Origin: Deltaproteobacteria bacterium
GTDB lineage: Bacteria > Desulfobacterota > DSM-4660 > Desulfatiglandales > HGW-15
NCBI GenBank assembly: GCA_030671095.1
Contig: DAOVAK010000007.1
Span: forward strand, 1 to 20,832
Direction: 5' to 3'
Length of the DNA stretch: 20,832 nucleotides
The translations under genes were made by a program, and so were the position numbers. Positions 13,854-20,832 of the stretch are shown piece after piece. The notes beneath the pieces are model-generated. The model worked only from the letters and a program-made list of their open reading frames with translations, did no database searches and was not told the DNA's origin. Within the stretch, counting starts at the first letter, position 1. Every line of letters starts with the position of its first letter.

Positions 13854-16055
13854 CTGATCGTTGAAGACCTCAACGTCTTTTATGGCTATATCCATGCACT
13901 TCAGGGCGTATCCTTCTCATTGAAGCATCATGGCGTGCTGGGAATTATCGGGCGCAACGGCATGGGCAAAACGACCCTGTGCAAGGCCATCATGGGGTTG
14001 GTACGCTCAACGAAAGGGAGTGTACGTATTGACGGCCAGGAGATCCTCGGTTTGGACCCTTACCGGATCGCAGACCATGGTGTGGGCTATGTGCCCCAGG
14101 GTCGCCGGGTCTGGCCGTCTCTCACCGTCAATGAGCACCTTCGGGTTGCTGCAAAGGGAGGAGGTCCGTGGACCATTGAGCGGGTATATGAGGTCTTTCC
14201 ACTCCTTGCCAAACGGCGACAACACGGTGGTAACCAGCTTTCCGGTGGGGAGCAGCAGATGCTCACTATCGGCCGAGCACTTGTTGGCAACCCAAAACTG
14301 CTGATCATGGACGAACCTACAGAGGGGCTGGCTCCACGCATTGTGGAACAGATGGAAGATCTTCTTGTGGGCTTTGCAGAGGCAGAGGATATAGCGGTGC
14401 TCTTGGTTGAACAAAATCTTGGTGTTGCCACAAAGGTTGCCAAGCGCCTTGCGGTAATGGTCAACGGGAAGATTGAAGCCGAACTTGACTCTGACAAGCT
14501 TGCAGCGGATCGTGATCTACAGCAGCGGCTGCTCGGGGTGAGCGCCAAAGACGAGGAAATGCCATCAGAAAAGCACACTGAGCCCTGGATGCTTAGAGAG
14601 AAGGCATCTTCCACCCAGCGACAAACGAACGAGGCTGCGGCTACCGATATAAAACCCGCAATTTCGTCAGGTTTCCCCAACCGATGGTCCTATGGGAACC
14701 CGTTGGTTGAGAGGCGGCGGTCTTTAGAGAGCCGAAAGGGTATTGCCAAACAAATCACGCGATGGGGGCGAGTGGCCAACCTGGTAGGCGAGCGGGCACA
14801 GTCAGGCATAGTCCAGGAGGTTCCAGTATCAGATGCTTCTTATTCCAGGCGCCCTGACAGCGTGGCCTACGTGGTCGGGACCTTCGACACCAAGAATCGG
14901 GAGTTGTCTTTTGTCCATAACATCATTGCCTCACAGGGATTGCGCGCCGTGACCGTGGACCTTAGTACCTCTGGACAACTTTCAACAGCGGATGTACTGC
15001 CAAAGGAGGTGGCCAAGTACCACCCGGACGGGGCTGATGCAGTTTTCACCGGGGAGCGAGGCAGTGCAGTGACCGCCATGGCCGATGCATTTGCTCACTA
15101 CATGCCAAAACAGAAGAATGCCGGTGGCGTTATCGGACTCGGCGGTTCAGGAGGCACGGCCTTAACAACACCAGGCATGCAGGCAATGCAGATTGGCATT
15201 CCTAAAATCATGGTTTCCACAGTGGCCAGCGGCAATGTTGCGCCTTATGTAGGGGCGACCGACATCTGCATGTTGTATTCGGTGACCGATATCTCCGGTA
15301 TAAACCGGATATCGGAGCGGGTGCTGGCAAACGCTGCCAACGCCTTGGTGGGCATGATGACTGGCAAGAAGCCCAAAGGTAAACAGCACAAACCCGCCAT
15401 CGGTTTAACAATGTTTGGTGTGACGACCCCTTGTGTTGAGCTGGTTACCCGAAACCTGGAACATAAGTACGACTGCCTGGTCTTTCACGCCACCGGCACC
15501 GGGGGGCGGTCCATGGAGAAACTGGTGGACTCGGGCGTCATGGCCGGTGTCATCGATGTAACGACTACGGAAATTTGTGACCTGCATATGGGCGGTGTCA
15601 TGAGCGCCGGCGAAGACCGTATGGGGGCCGTGATTCGAACCGGCATTCCCTATGTGGGATCCTGCGGTGCACTTGAAATAGTAAATTTCGGTGCGCCCGA
15701 TACCGTGCCGGAGAAATACCGGTCAAGAAAACTCTATCGACACAATCCGCAAGTGACGGTGTTTCGAACAACACCGCAGGAGAGTGCTGTCATTGGGGAG
15801 TGGGTCGGGCGCAAGCTGAACCTGATGAATGGGCCGGTGCGCTTCCTGATACCGGAAGGCGGACTTTCCCTTTTGGATCTCCCAGGCAAACCGTTTCACG
15901 ATCCCGAGGCCGACGAAGCCCTATTTCATGCCATTGAGCGCACGGTCAAACAGACAGACAAACGTCGACTGATTCGGCTGCCCCACCACATCAACGACCC
16001 TGTGTTTGCTGATGCGCTGGTCAGCAATTTCAATGAAATCATGAACGCCAGGTGA
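13854..16055 (+). CDS. LivF ATPase fused to a Tm-1-like (UPF0261) domain
   Basis: About 733 residues in two parts. Residues 1-230 are a complete LivF-type ATPase: A-loop Y10 in NVFYG, Walker [10 protein letters not shown] (33-41), [14 protein letters not shown], signature LSGGEQ (129-134) and Walker [12 protein letters not shown] (149-159). Residues 231-336 are an arginine-rich linker. Residues 337-733 are a full UPF0261/Tm-1 domain: [11 protein letters not shown], the glycine-rich nucleotide-binding [44 protein letters not shown] and a C-terminal [12 protein letters not shown]. The ATPase should power LivHM import. The second domain binds ATP in the plant protein; its bacterial role is unknown. 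LivF homology starts upstream of the first ordinary start codon (TTG 13920). I place the start at CTG 13854, behind AGAAGGA. Fusion to the transporter is the most unusual architecture in the window. Confidence 0.85.
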   Translation: MIVEDLNVFYGYIHALQGVSFSLKHHGVLGIIGRNGMGKTTLCKAIMGLVRSTKGSVRIDGQEILGLDPYRIADHGVGYVPQGRRVWPSLTVNEHLRVAAKGGGPWTIERVYEVFPLLAKRRQHGGNQLSGGEQQMLTIGRALVGNPKLLIMDEPTEGLAPRIVEQMEDLLVGFAEAEDIAVLLVEQNLGVATKVAKRLAVMVNGKIEAELDSDKLAADRDLQQRLLGVSAKDEEMPSEKHTEPWMLREKASSTQRQTNEAAATDIKPAISSGFPNRWSYGNPLVERRRSLESRKGIAKQITRWGRVANLVGERAQSGIVQEVPVSDASYSRRPDSVAYVVGTFDTKNRELSFVHNIIASQGLRAVTVDLSTSGQLSTADVLPKEVAKYHPDGADAVFTGERGSAVTAMADAFAHYMPKQKNAGGVIGLGGSGGTALTTPGMQAMQIGIPKIMVSTVASGNVAPYVGATDICMLYSVTDISGINRISERVLANAANALVGMMTGKKPKGKQHKPAIGLTMFGVTTPCVELVTRNLEHKYDCLVFHATGTGGRSMEKLVDSGVMAGVIDVTTTEICDLHMGGVMSAGEDRMGAVIRTGIPYVGSCGALEIVNFGAPDTVPEKYRSRKLYRHNPQVTVFRTTPQESAVIGEWVGRKLNLMNGPVRFLIPEGGLSLLDLPGKPFHDPEADEALFHAIERTVKQTDKRRLIRLPHHINDPVFADALVSNFNEIMNAR

Positions 16056-16177
16056 CGAAAAAGGGGTAAGAAACGACATTGTCGAAAGTAAAGATTCTTG
16101 GGAAGAGGATAATGTTAGGCCTCGGACTTTCAGGCTTTTCATAGGGGCAGCGATTTGTCGCCTGAGGAGACGGATAA

Positions 16178-16615
16178 ATGAAGAAAATTTTCGTTAGTTC
16201 GGTGATAAAAGCAAACGCCGATGAAGTATGGGCGGTGGTGAGAGACTTCAACGATTTGCCGACCTGGCATCCTTTGGTCGCCCGCAGCACCATCGAGGGC
16301 GGGAGGCCGAGCGATGCCGTGGGATGTATTCGTAGCTACCATCTGGATGACGGTACACGAATACGCGAGCAGCTACTGTCTCTGTCGGATTACGACTACA
16401 GCCTCTCTTATGCAATCATCGAATCAGGGCTTGATTTAGAAAACTTCATTGCCCAACTAAAATTTACCCCTGTGACCGAAGACAATCAGACTTTTGCCGA
16501 ATGGAGTGCGGAGTTTGAAACTGCACCAGATAGTGAACAAGAAATAGCAAGATTTGTGAGCCAGGATCTATTCCAGGGCGGTTTTGATGGGCTAAAGCGC
16601 CACCTAAAGGATTGA
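16178..16615 (+). CDS. SRPBCC-family (polyketide cyclase/dehydrase-like) protein
   Basis: 145 residues with a START/Bet-v1-like helix-grip fold. The signs are a first strand IFVSSVIKANADEVWAVVRD, the typical FNDLPTWHP helix motif, strands ending VGCIRSYHL and IREQLLSL, a central WSAEFE, and a long C-terminal helix. The fold binds hydrophobic or ring-shaped small molecules in a deep pocket; members act as cyclases, hydrolases or carriers. Start ATG 16178 has GAGGAG 9 bases upstream. It is 122 bases after the transporter fusion and in the same direction, so it may belong to the same transcript. The specific function is unknown. Confidence 0.82.
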   Translation: MKKIFVSSVIKANADEVWAVVRDFNDLPTWHPLVARSTIEGGRPSDAVGCIRSYHLDDGTRIREQLLSLSDYDYSLSYAIIESGLDLENFIAQLKFTPVTEDNQTFAEWSAEFETAPDSEQEIARFVSQDLFQGGFDGLKRHLKD

Positions 16616-16626
16616 TTTGCGTTATG

Positions 16627-16667
16627 CATTCACCCCGATGCTGCATTAGAAGTCATTCGGGTGGATG
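16627..16667 (+). other. Imperfect hairpin after the SRPBCC gene
   Basis: CATTCACCCCGATG (16627-16640) can pair with CATTCGGGTGGATG (16654-16667) at 11 of 14 positions, with further G-U pairs, 12 bases after the stop codon. No T-run follows. It may be a weak terminator or processing hairpin separating the importer operon from the flotillin gene. The rest of 16668-16850 shows no gene. Confidence 0.3.
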
Positions 16668-16850
16668 ATATGCGGCCATACAAGTACCAAAATAGATAAA
16701 TGATGCTGTGACAGAACCGCATCAAATGTGAATTCGTCTGGAGCATCAATTTGGAAGCTTCAGACTGCAAGAACAGAATTTTTTCCAGGAAATAAAGGTT
16801 TCTTCTGCAACATCGGGGTTCAAACTGGAGAAATTGGAAGGGGGAGATCA

Positions 16851-18464
16851 ATGTCTATGTCAACTCTTATCGTTATTCTGATCCTGGTAGCCATCTCTTT
16901 GGTGGTGCTCTTTTTCATATTTTACAAACGCGCCAGCAAGGAAATTGCCTTCGTGCGCACCGGTCTAGGAGGGGAAAAGGTGGTCAAGACCGGTGGGGCG
17001 ATAGTCATTCCCCGTCTGCACGAGGTGATAGAGGTCTGTATGAACACCTTGCGCCTAGAGGTACAACGTATCAATGAACAGTCGGTCATAACCAAGGACC
17101 GCATGCGGGTGGATGTGATTGCCGATTTCTACGTCCATGTTGCCCCGGACTTAAATGCTATATCGGTGGCGGCCAGCACCTTGGGATCCCGCACCAAGAA
17201 TGCCGAAGCCTTAAGGGATATTGTGGAAGGCAAGTTTGTCGACGCCATACGATCCACCGCCGCAGAGATGACCATGGAGGATCTCCACGAGCAACGTAAA
17301 GCCTTCATCGGTAAAATGCGCGAGGCAGTAGCTGAGGATCTCTTGCGAAACGGCCTTGAGCTTGAGGCGGCTTCCCTGACCCAACTGGACCAGACGGACA
17401 TGAGCTATTTCAACCCCTCCAACGCTTTTGACGCAGAGGGCCTGACAAGACTCACCGAGAAGATAGAGAGCCGTAAAAAAACGCGTAATGATATCGAGCA
17501 GGACACAAAGATCCAGATACGCGGAAAAAACCTGGAAACCGAAAAACTCAACCTAACGTTAGAGCGCGAAGAGCACCGCGCACGCTTGGATCAGCAGCTG
17601 GATGTTGAAAGCCGCAAGTCCGAGCAGATGGCCGAGATAGCCCGGAAAAGAGCCGAGCAGTCGCAAGAGGCCGATCATGCGGAAATACTTGCCAAGCAGA
17701 AGGTGGAAATAGCCAGGATTATTTCAGAACGTTCGATAGAGGAAGAGCGCTTGGATCGCGAGCGGGCCTTGAAGGAACGAGAGATCGAAAAGGAAAAATT
17801 TCTAAAGCTGGCCGAACAAGCCCGCGAAGTGGAAATATCTCTGGGTTCAAAGAGCACTTCCCAGGCCAAGGCGGAGGCAGAGACCGCCCGGGCCGATTTG
17901 GTGGCCGCCGAGGAGAAAGTGGTCACCGCCCGAGAATGGGAGGCTGCCGAACGTCGAAAGGCCATCGAACTTATCGAGGCTTCCCGCGAGGCGGAGCGCA
18001 AGGCGCTTGCCCTGAAAATAATGGCCACGGCAGAAAAGACTGCTGCTTCCGACCGGGCCGACGCCATTAAAATAGAGGCCGAAGGGCAGCAGGTCCGCAA
18101 CAAAGTCGAGGCCGATGGAACCAGGGCTCTATACGAGGCCCGCAATATTTTGATTCCAGAGCAAATTTCAGCAGATTTACGAAAGTACCTTATCGACAAC
18201 ATGCCCGAAATCATCCGCGAAAGCGCCAAGCCGATGGAGAAGATAGACAGCATCAAGATCGTGCAGGCCGACGGACTCTTGGGAGGCGCAGGGTCCACCT
18301 CCGGAACAGACGGAATCTTTGACAGTGCCCTGCGCTTCAAGGCGAAGGCGCCGTTAATTGATTCTCTGCTGCGCGACCTGGGCTTAGAGGTCATCAGTTT
18401 AGACGGTTCGCTAGGGAAGAGTGGGGCAGGCGTTAAAAAGAAAAAAGAAGATAAAGAAAAATAA
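16851..18464 (+). CDS. Flotillin/YqiK-like SPFH-domain membrane protein
   Basis: 537 residues. One N-terminal membrane helix (residues 4-25, LIVILILVAISLVVLFFIF) anchors the protein. The SPFH/band-7 domain follows (about 28-210, with AFVRTGLGGEKVVKTGGAIV, LRLEVQRINEQSVITKDRM and LTQLDQTDMSYFNPSNAFDA). A very long charged coiled coil (about 215-440) is rich in Glu-Arg-Ala repeats, and a flotillin C-terminal region ends in lysines. Such proteins form oligomeric scaffolds in membrane microdomains. The start ATG 16851 has AAGGGGGAG upstream. The usual NfeD/YqiJ-type partner gene is not adjacent. It is the last gene of the rightward run; whether it shares the importer promoter is unclear. Confidence 0.88.
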   Translation: MSMSTLIVILILVAISLVVLFFIFYKRASKEIAFVRTGLGGEKVVKTGGAIVIPRLHEVIEVCMNTLRLEVQRINEQSVITKDRMRVDVIADFYVHVAPDLNAISVAASTLGSRTKNAEALRDIVEGKFVDAIRSTAAEMTMEDLHEQRKAFIGKMREAVAEDLLRNGLELEAASLTQLDQTDMSYFNPSNAFDAEGLTRLTEKIESRKKTRNDIEQDTKIQIRGKNLETEKLNLTLEREEHRARLDQQLDVESRKSEQMAEIARKRAEQSQEADHAEILAKQKVEIARIISERSIEEERLDRERALKEREIEKEKFLKLAEQAREVEISLGSKSTSQAKAEAETARADLVAAEEKVVTAREWEAAERRKAIELIEASREAERKALALKIMATAEKTAASDRADAIKIEAEGQQVRNKVEADGTRALYEARNILIPEQISADLRKYLIDNMPEIIRESAKPMEKIDSIKIVQADGLLGGAGSTSGTDGIFDSALRFKAKAPLIDSLLRDLGLEVISLDGSLGKSGAGVKKKKEDKEK

Positions 18465-18650
18465 GGCTAAATCTGAATCTTTCAACTGGCCGTCTTTACA
18501 GGCTAAGACCTTAAAGTTTGATCAAATTTTAATAGCTGCCAAAAACTCAATAATCCGAGGATCTATAAATAAACCCTCCAGTTTCAAGTTTCCAGTCTCA
18601 AGTATGAGTCGAAGTCAAAGTTTTATCTTTTAGATCCCTTGATGATTCAA
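18465..18650. other. AT-richer spacer after the flotillin gene; no gene seen
   Basis: No credible gene, terminator or RNA is visible. The stretch ends at the hairpin that marks the left end of the decayed IS200/IS605 element. Confidence 0.3.
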
Positions 18651-18653
18651 CTA

Positions 18654-18672
18654 CCACCGCCAAAGGCGGTGG
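18654..18672. repeat. Perfect 8-bp stem hairpin at an IS200/IS605 end
   Basis: CCACCGCC (18654-18661), loop AAA, GGCGGTGG (18665-18672). It lies 75 bases beyond the tnpA stop codon, where IS200/IS605 elements carry the subterminal hairpin recognised by the Y1 transposase. There is no T-run, so it is less likely to be a terminator for the flotillin gene. Confidence 0.6.
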
Positions 18673-18746
18673 CTTGACAAGAAGTACCTGGAAGGTACGC
18701 TGATAAACGTATTACACTAAACTCTTGGCTACCTCCACAAACTCAA

Positions 18747-18965
18747 CTATTCGGTTTCTCTATCCTTTCTCTCCTGCCACCTTATATACTTTCGGATCTG
18801 TTCTTCATACAGTCATATTGTGCTTACGTAGTATCCTCTTGACCAAAGGTGCCGTCCCCAATACTTCTTCCCCATTCGTTCATAACGATGAAATAGGTCC
18901 AGCGCCATCTTCCCCTTCAAAAAGCCCATTATGTCCGAAATGGCATACTTGGGAGGGACCGGGAG
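18747..18965 (-). pseudogene. tnpA: IS200-type TnpA (Y1 transposase) C-terminal remnant
   Basis: The minus-strand frame reads PPKYAISDIMGFLKGKMA, then LDLFHRYERMGKKYWGRHLW, then SRGYYVSTI, a TGA stop (18813-18815), and in the same frame LYEEQIRKYIRWQERKDRET to the natural stop at 18747-18749. These are the conserved blocks around and after the catalytic-tyrosine helix of IS200-type transposases. The expected upstream HUH motif (HVH) is missing; the sequence before PPKY is unrelated or deleted. Loss of the HUH half and the in-frame stop make it inactive. Confidence 0.75.
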
Positions 18966-19085
18966 GATCGGGATGTAAAGGGAGACGTCCAGAAAGCGCC
19001 GGTTAAAACCGGCATGAAGTAGGAGGTGAGGCTTTAGTTCGAGCCAAGTCCTCTACGGAGTAAGGAGTAGCGATCCGCTCCCCCT

Positions 19086-19436
19086 TTGAAGGATAAGAGG
19101 GTACTTCTAAAACCCAATGCCGCTCGTTTGATGGAACCGGAGCAGGGTGGAGTCACCCATCCGGCGGTGGTTGCTGCTGTAATCGATCACCTTCGTGATC
19201 GGGGCGGGAGGGAGATCTACATCGGCGAAAGCCCGATCCTCGGGGTTAAGGTAAAGGAAGTCTTTGATCTCACGGGGATGGAAAGGATAGCCGGGGAGAG
19301 GGGTATTCCCCTCATTGATCTTGACAAAGAAGGCCCTCTTAATATTCCGGTCTCTAAAGGATTAGTTGTCTAGACTCTAAAGGTGGCAGCGGATGCTGTT
19401 GCGAGTCAGATTTGGGAACGCATTAATCTGAAGTAG
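19086..19436 (+). pseudogene. DUF362-family protein remnant
   Basis: The frame from about 19086 encodes VLLKPNAARLMEPEQGGVTH, then HPAVVAAVIDHLRDRG, IYIGESPILGVKVKEVF and GIPLIDLDKEG. This is the N-terminal third of a DUF362 protein (a family often tied to iron-sulfur proteins). A TAG at 19371-19373 stops it. The same frame resumes with ADAVASQIWERINL to a second stop at 19434-19436, similar to the DAVAS-type block near the end of DUF362 proteins, so the middle appears deleted. The natural N-terminus is also missing: the frame is blocked at 19068-19070, where the IS element ends. Start TTG 19086 has no ribosome site. Confidence 0.6.
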
Positions 19437-19562
19437 GTTAGGGAAGAAGAAAGTCAGTCAAGCCGCAGGTTGTGTACAAGATATGACTATGTTAACGCAG
19501 ATAAATGACCTGGCCATTATGAATAGTATATGCCTTTCTTTGCGAATGGCATTATTCTACTT

Positions 19563-20063
19563 TTACTGTGGGGCGCAGTCGGAAGTGTCTCCGGACAGCT
19601 TTAAGAGAGCGTGATTCAGGGCAGGAAATACTACAGAAAGGTTGTCCCTTGTCCCGCCCGGACTTCCAGGGAGATTGATTATGAGGGAGCTCTTCCTGAC
19701 ACCCGCCATGGCACGGGAGATCATGGCGTGGGGCGTTTTTTTTAGGCTGGCGGCGCGCATGGCCTCTGCCATGCCAGGGACCTCATAATCAATGACTTTT
19801 TCCATGGCCTGGGGGGTGACATCTGTTGGGCTGACGCCGGTTCCTCCGGAGGTGACGATGAAGGAGAACCCCTCTCTGTCAACCCACTCTATAAGCGTAT
19901 CTTCAATTTCCTGCCGATTATCAGGGATGATCTTCTTCCTCAGTACGAGAAAGCCGTATTCCCCCAGCATCTTAGCGACAATATCTCCGCTCTCATCTTT
20001 TCTTTTGCCCTCAGCCCCTTTGTCGCTGATTGTCAGAATGCCTGCTGTAAACTGTTTGTCCAT
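19563..20063 (-). CDS. mog: MogA/MoaB-family molybdopterin-binding protein
   Basis: 166 residues. Cytosolic enzyme of molybdenum-cofactor assembly; MogA adenylylates molybdopterin before metal insertion. Signature blocks: GILTISDKGAEGKRKDESG (residues 9-27), the molybdopterin-binding loop TSGGTGVSPTDVTPQA, VPGMAEAMR, ISRAMAGVR and INLPGSPGG. Length is near that of MogA/MoaB proteins. Its start lies only 7 bases after the stop of the EF-G-like gene in the same direction, so they share a transcript. MogA and MoaB are hard to separate by sequence; a lone copy in an anaerobe would be expected to serve as MogA. Beyond its stop (19437-19562) I see no gene and no clear terminator. Confidence 0.88.
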   Translation of the reverse strand: MDKQFTAGILTISDKGAEGKRKDESGDIVAKMLGEYGFLVLRKKIIPDNRQEIEDTLIEWVDREGFSFIVTSGGTGVSPTDVTPQAMEKVIDYEVPGMAEAMRAASLKKTPHAMISRAMAGVRKSSLIINLPGSPGGTRDNLSVVFPALNHALLKLSGDTSDCAPQ

Positions 20064-20070
20064 AGCGGGT

Positions 20071-20832
20071 CTATTCTTTATCCTTAGCGGCTGCGATCAC
20101 CTTTTCTGCAAGCTGGGCTGGAACTTCCTCATAATGGGAGTGCTCCATCTGAAATGTCCCGCGGCCTCCAGTTATGGAATTGAGATCCAGCGCGTACTGC
20201 AGGACTTCGGCCATAGGAACATTGGCCTTAATCACCTGATATCTTCCCTGACTGTCCATTCCAAGGACCCTTCCGCGTCGACCGTTTAGGTCGCCCATCA
20301 CATCGCCCATCACATCCTCCGGGATTGTAATCTCCATTTTCATGATGGGCTCGAGAAGTGTAGGGTTCGCATCCTGCATCGCCTTTTTTAGGCACATTCG
20401 GGCGGCTATTTTGAATGCCATTTCAGATGAATCCACGTCGTGGGATTTACCGTCAAAGAAACGGACCTTCAGGTCCACGATAGGGTAGCCGGCCAGGGTG
20501 CCGCTTGTAAGTGCTTCGTTAAGCCCTTTTTCCACGGCAGGCACGAAATTTCTTGGTACATTCATGCCGGTCAGGGCCTCATCGAACTCAAATCCTGAAC
20601 CCTTTTCCAAAGGGGAGACATCAAAATGAACCTCGGCAAATTGGCCTCTGCCACCAGTCTGCTTCTTGTGGCGGTAAATGACTTTTTGTACAGGTTTTTT
20701 AATGGTTTCACGGTAAGGCACCGTAACGGGATTCAGATTAACCTCCACCCCGAATTTTCGTTGCAGTTTTTCGCACGTGGTTTCTAAGTGTATCTGCCCT
20801 GTGCCGGAAAGGAGAGTCTCGGAGGTAGCCTG
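20071..20832 (-). CDS. Elongation factor G-like protein (C-terminal part, start off the right edge)
   Basis: 254 residues visible, covering the end of domain III, domain IV and domain V of an EF-G-type GTPase. Visible: ETLLSGTGQIHLETTCEKLQ at the domain III end, then VPYRETIKK, HKKQTGGRGQFAEV (the family block H-x-x-Q-[ST]-GG-x-GQ[FY]), PRNFVPAVEKG, and domain V with IPEDVMGDVMGDLNGRRGRV and a final MEHSHYEEVP. The GTPase domain lies outside the window. TGQIHLE replaces the usual GMGELHLE, pointing to the second, EF-G-like paralogue found in many anaerobes rather than the str-operon EF-G. Followed at once by the mog gene. Confidence 0.88.
   Translation of the reverse strand, partial: QATSETLLSGTGQIHLETTCEKLQRKFGVEVNLNPVTVPYRETIKKPVQKVIYRHKKQTGGRGQFAEVHFDVSPLEKGSGFEFDEALTGMNVPRNFVPAVEKGLNEALTSGTLAGYPIVDLKVRFFDGKSHDVDSSEMAFKIAARMCLKKAMQDANPTLLEPIMKMEITIPEDVMGDVMGDLNGRRGRVLGMDSQGRYQVIKANVPMAEVLQYALDLNSITGGRGTFQMEHSHYEEVPAQLAEKVIAAAKDKE

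Larger units (their letters stand above)
18651..19075. mobile_element. Internally deleted IS200/IS605-family element
   Basis: The region has the order expected of an IS605-type element with divergent genes. A terminal hairpin (18654-18672) is followed by the 3' part of a tnpA on the minus strand, an abrupt junction near 18950-18965, and a plus-strand coding-like tail (about 18970-19063) that could be the end of a tnpB. A second hairpin pair follows: GCCGGTT-AA-AACCGGC at 18998-19013 and GGCT/AGCC at 19030-19045. Both genes are broken, so the element is immobile. The tnpB part is tentative: it reads GCKGRRPESAG, a stop, then NRHEVGGEALVRAKS. Confidence 0.5.

Noticed and set aside
17675..18394. 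239-codon frame antisense to the flotillin-like gene
   Set aside because: Serine, alanine and arginine-rich product of reading the coiled-coil codons backwards; the sense frame has clear SPFH and flotillin features.
1..20832. CRISPR arrays, tRNA or rRNA genes
   Set aside because: I saw no regularly spaced repeats and no tRNA-like T-loop/acceptor arrangement or rRNA sequence in either strand.

Overview
The window looks like a piece of an anaerobic or facultative bacterial chromosome, most like a Desulfobacterota (deltaproteobacterial) genome. This placement is an inference from gene content: an iron-sulfur flavoprotein, a branched-chain-type (Liv) ABC importer, a RuBisCO-like protein, DUF362 and a second-type EF-G. 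No rRNA, tRNA or other taxonomic marker is present. Base composition is moderate throughout. Both edges cut through genes: a disulfide-oxidoreductase flavoprotein on the left and an EF-G-like protein on the right.

Layout. 1-1050 (-): divergent dihydrolipoamide-dehydrogenase-like flavoprotein with a good sigma-70 promoter at 1264-1292. 1350-2131: wreckage of a group II intron reverse transcriptase (+) fused tail-to-tail with an IS1634-type transposase remnant (-). 2396-8067 (-): a catabolic-looking operon, read right to left: two paralogous TIM-barrel 'PEP hydrolase/Tm-1 C-domain' proteins, an iron-sulfur flavoprotein, a RuBisCO-like protein, a decayed acetamidase joined to a decayed class II aldolase, and a triosephosphate isomerase. 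8068-8732: a 665-bp divergent control region with a recognisable promoter facing each way and a shared 12-bp element just downstream of each. 8733-18464 (+): SorC-family regulator, LivH, LivM, LivK, LivG, a LivF ATPase fused to a Tm-1-like (UPF0261) domain, an SRPBCC protein, and a flotillin/YqiK-like SPFH protein. 18650-19436: deletion remnant of an IS200/IS605 element and a DUF362 gene fragment. 19563-20832 (-): MogA/MoaB-type protein and the C-terminal part of an EF-G-like protein.

How it may fit together. The central 14 kb reads as one regulon: a SorC-type sugar-phosphate-sensing regulator between an importer and a set of enzymes. In plants the Tm-1 protein joins a UPF0261 domain to a TIM-barrel domain in one chain. 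Here the UPF0261 half is fused to the transporter ATPase, while the TIM-barrel half is present twice in the divergent operon next to a RuBisCO-like protein. Together with the aldolase remnant and TPI this suggests an uncharacterised pathway that imports a small organic or sugar acid and funnels carbon to triose phosphates. The substrate cannot be read from the sequence.
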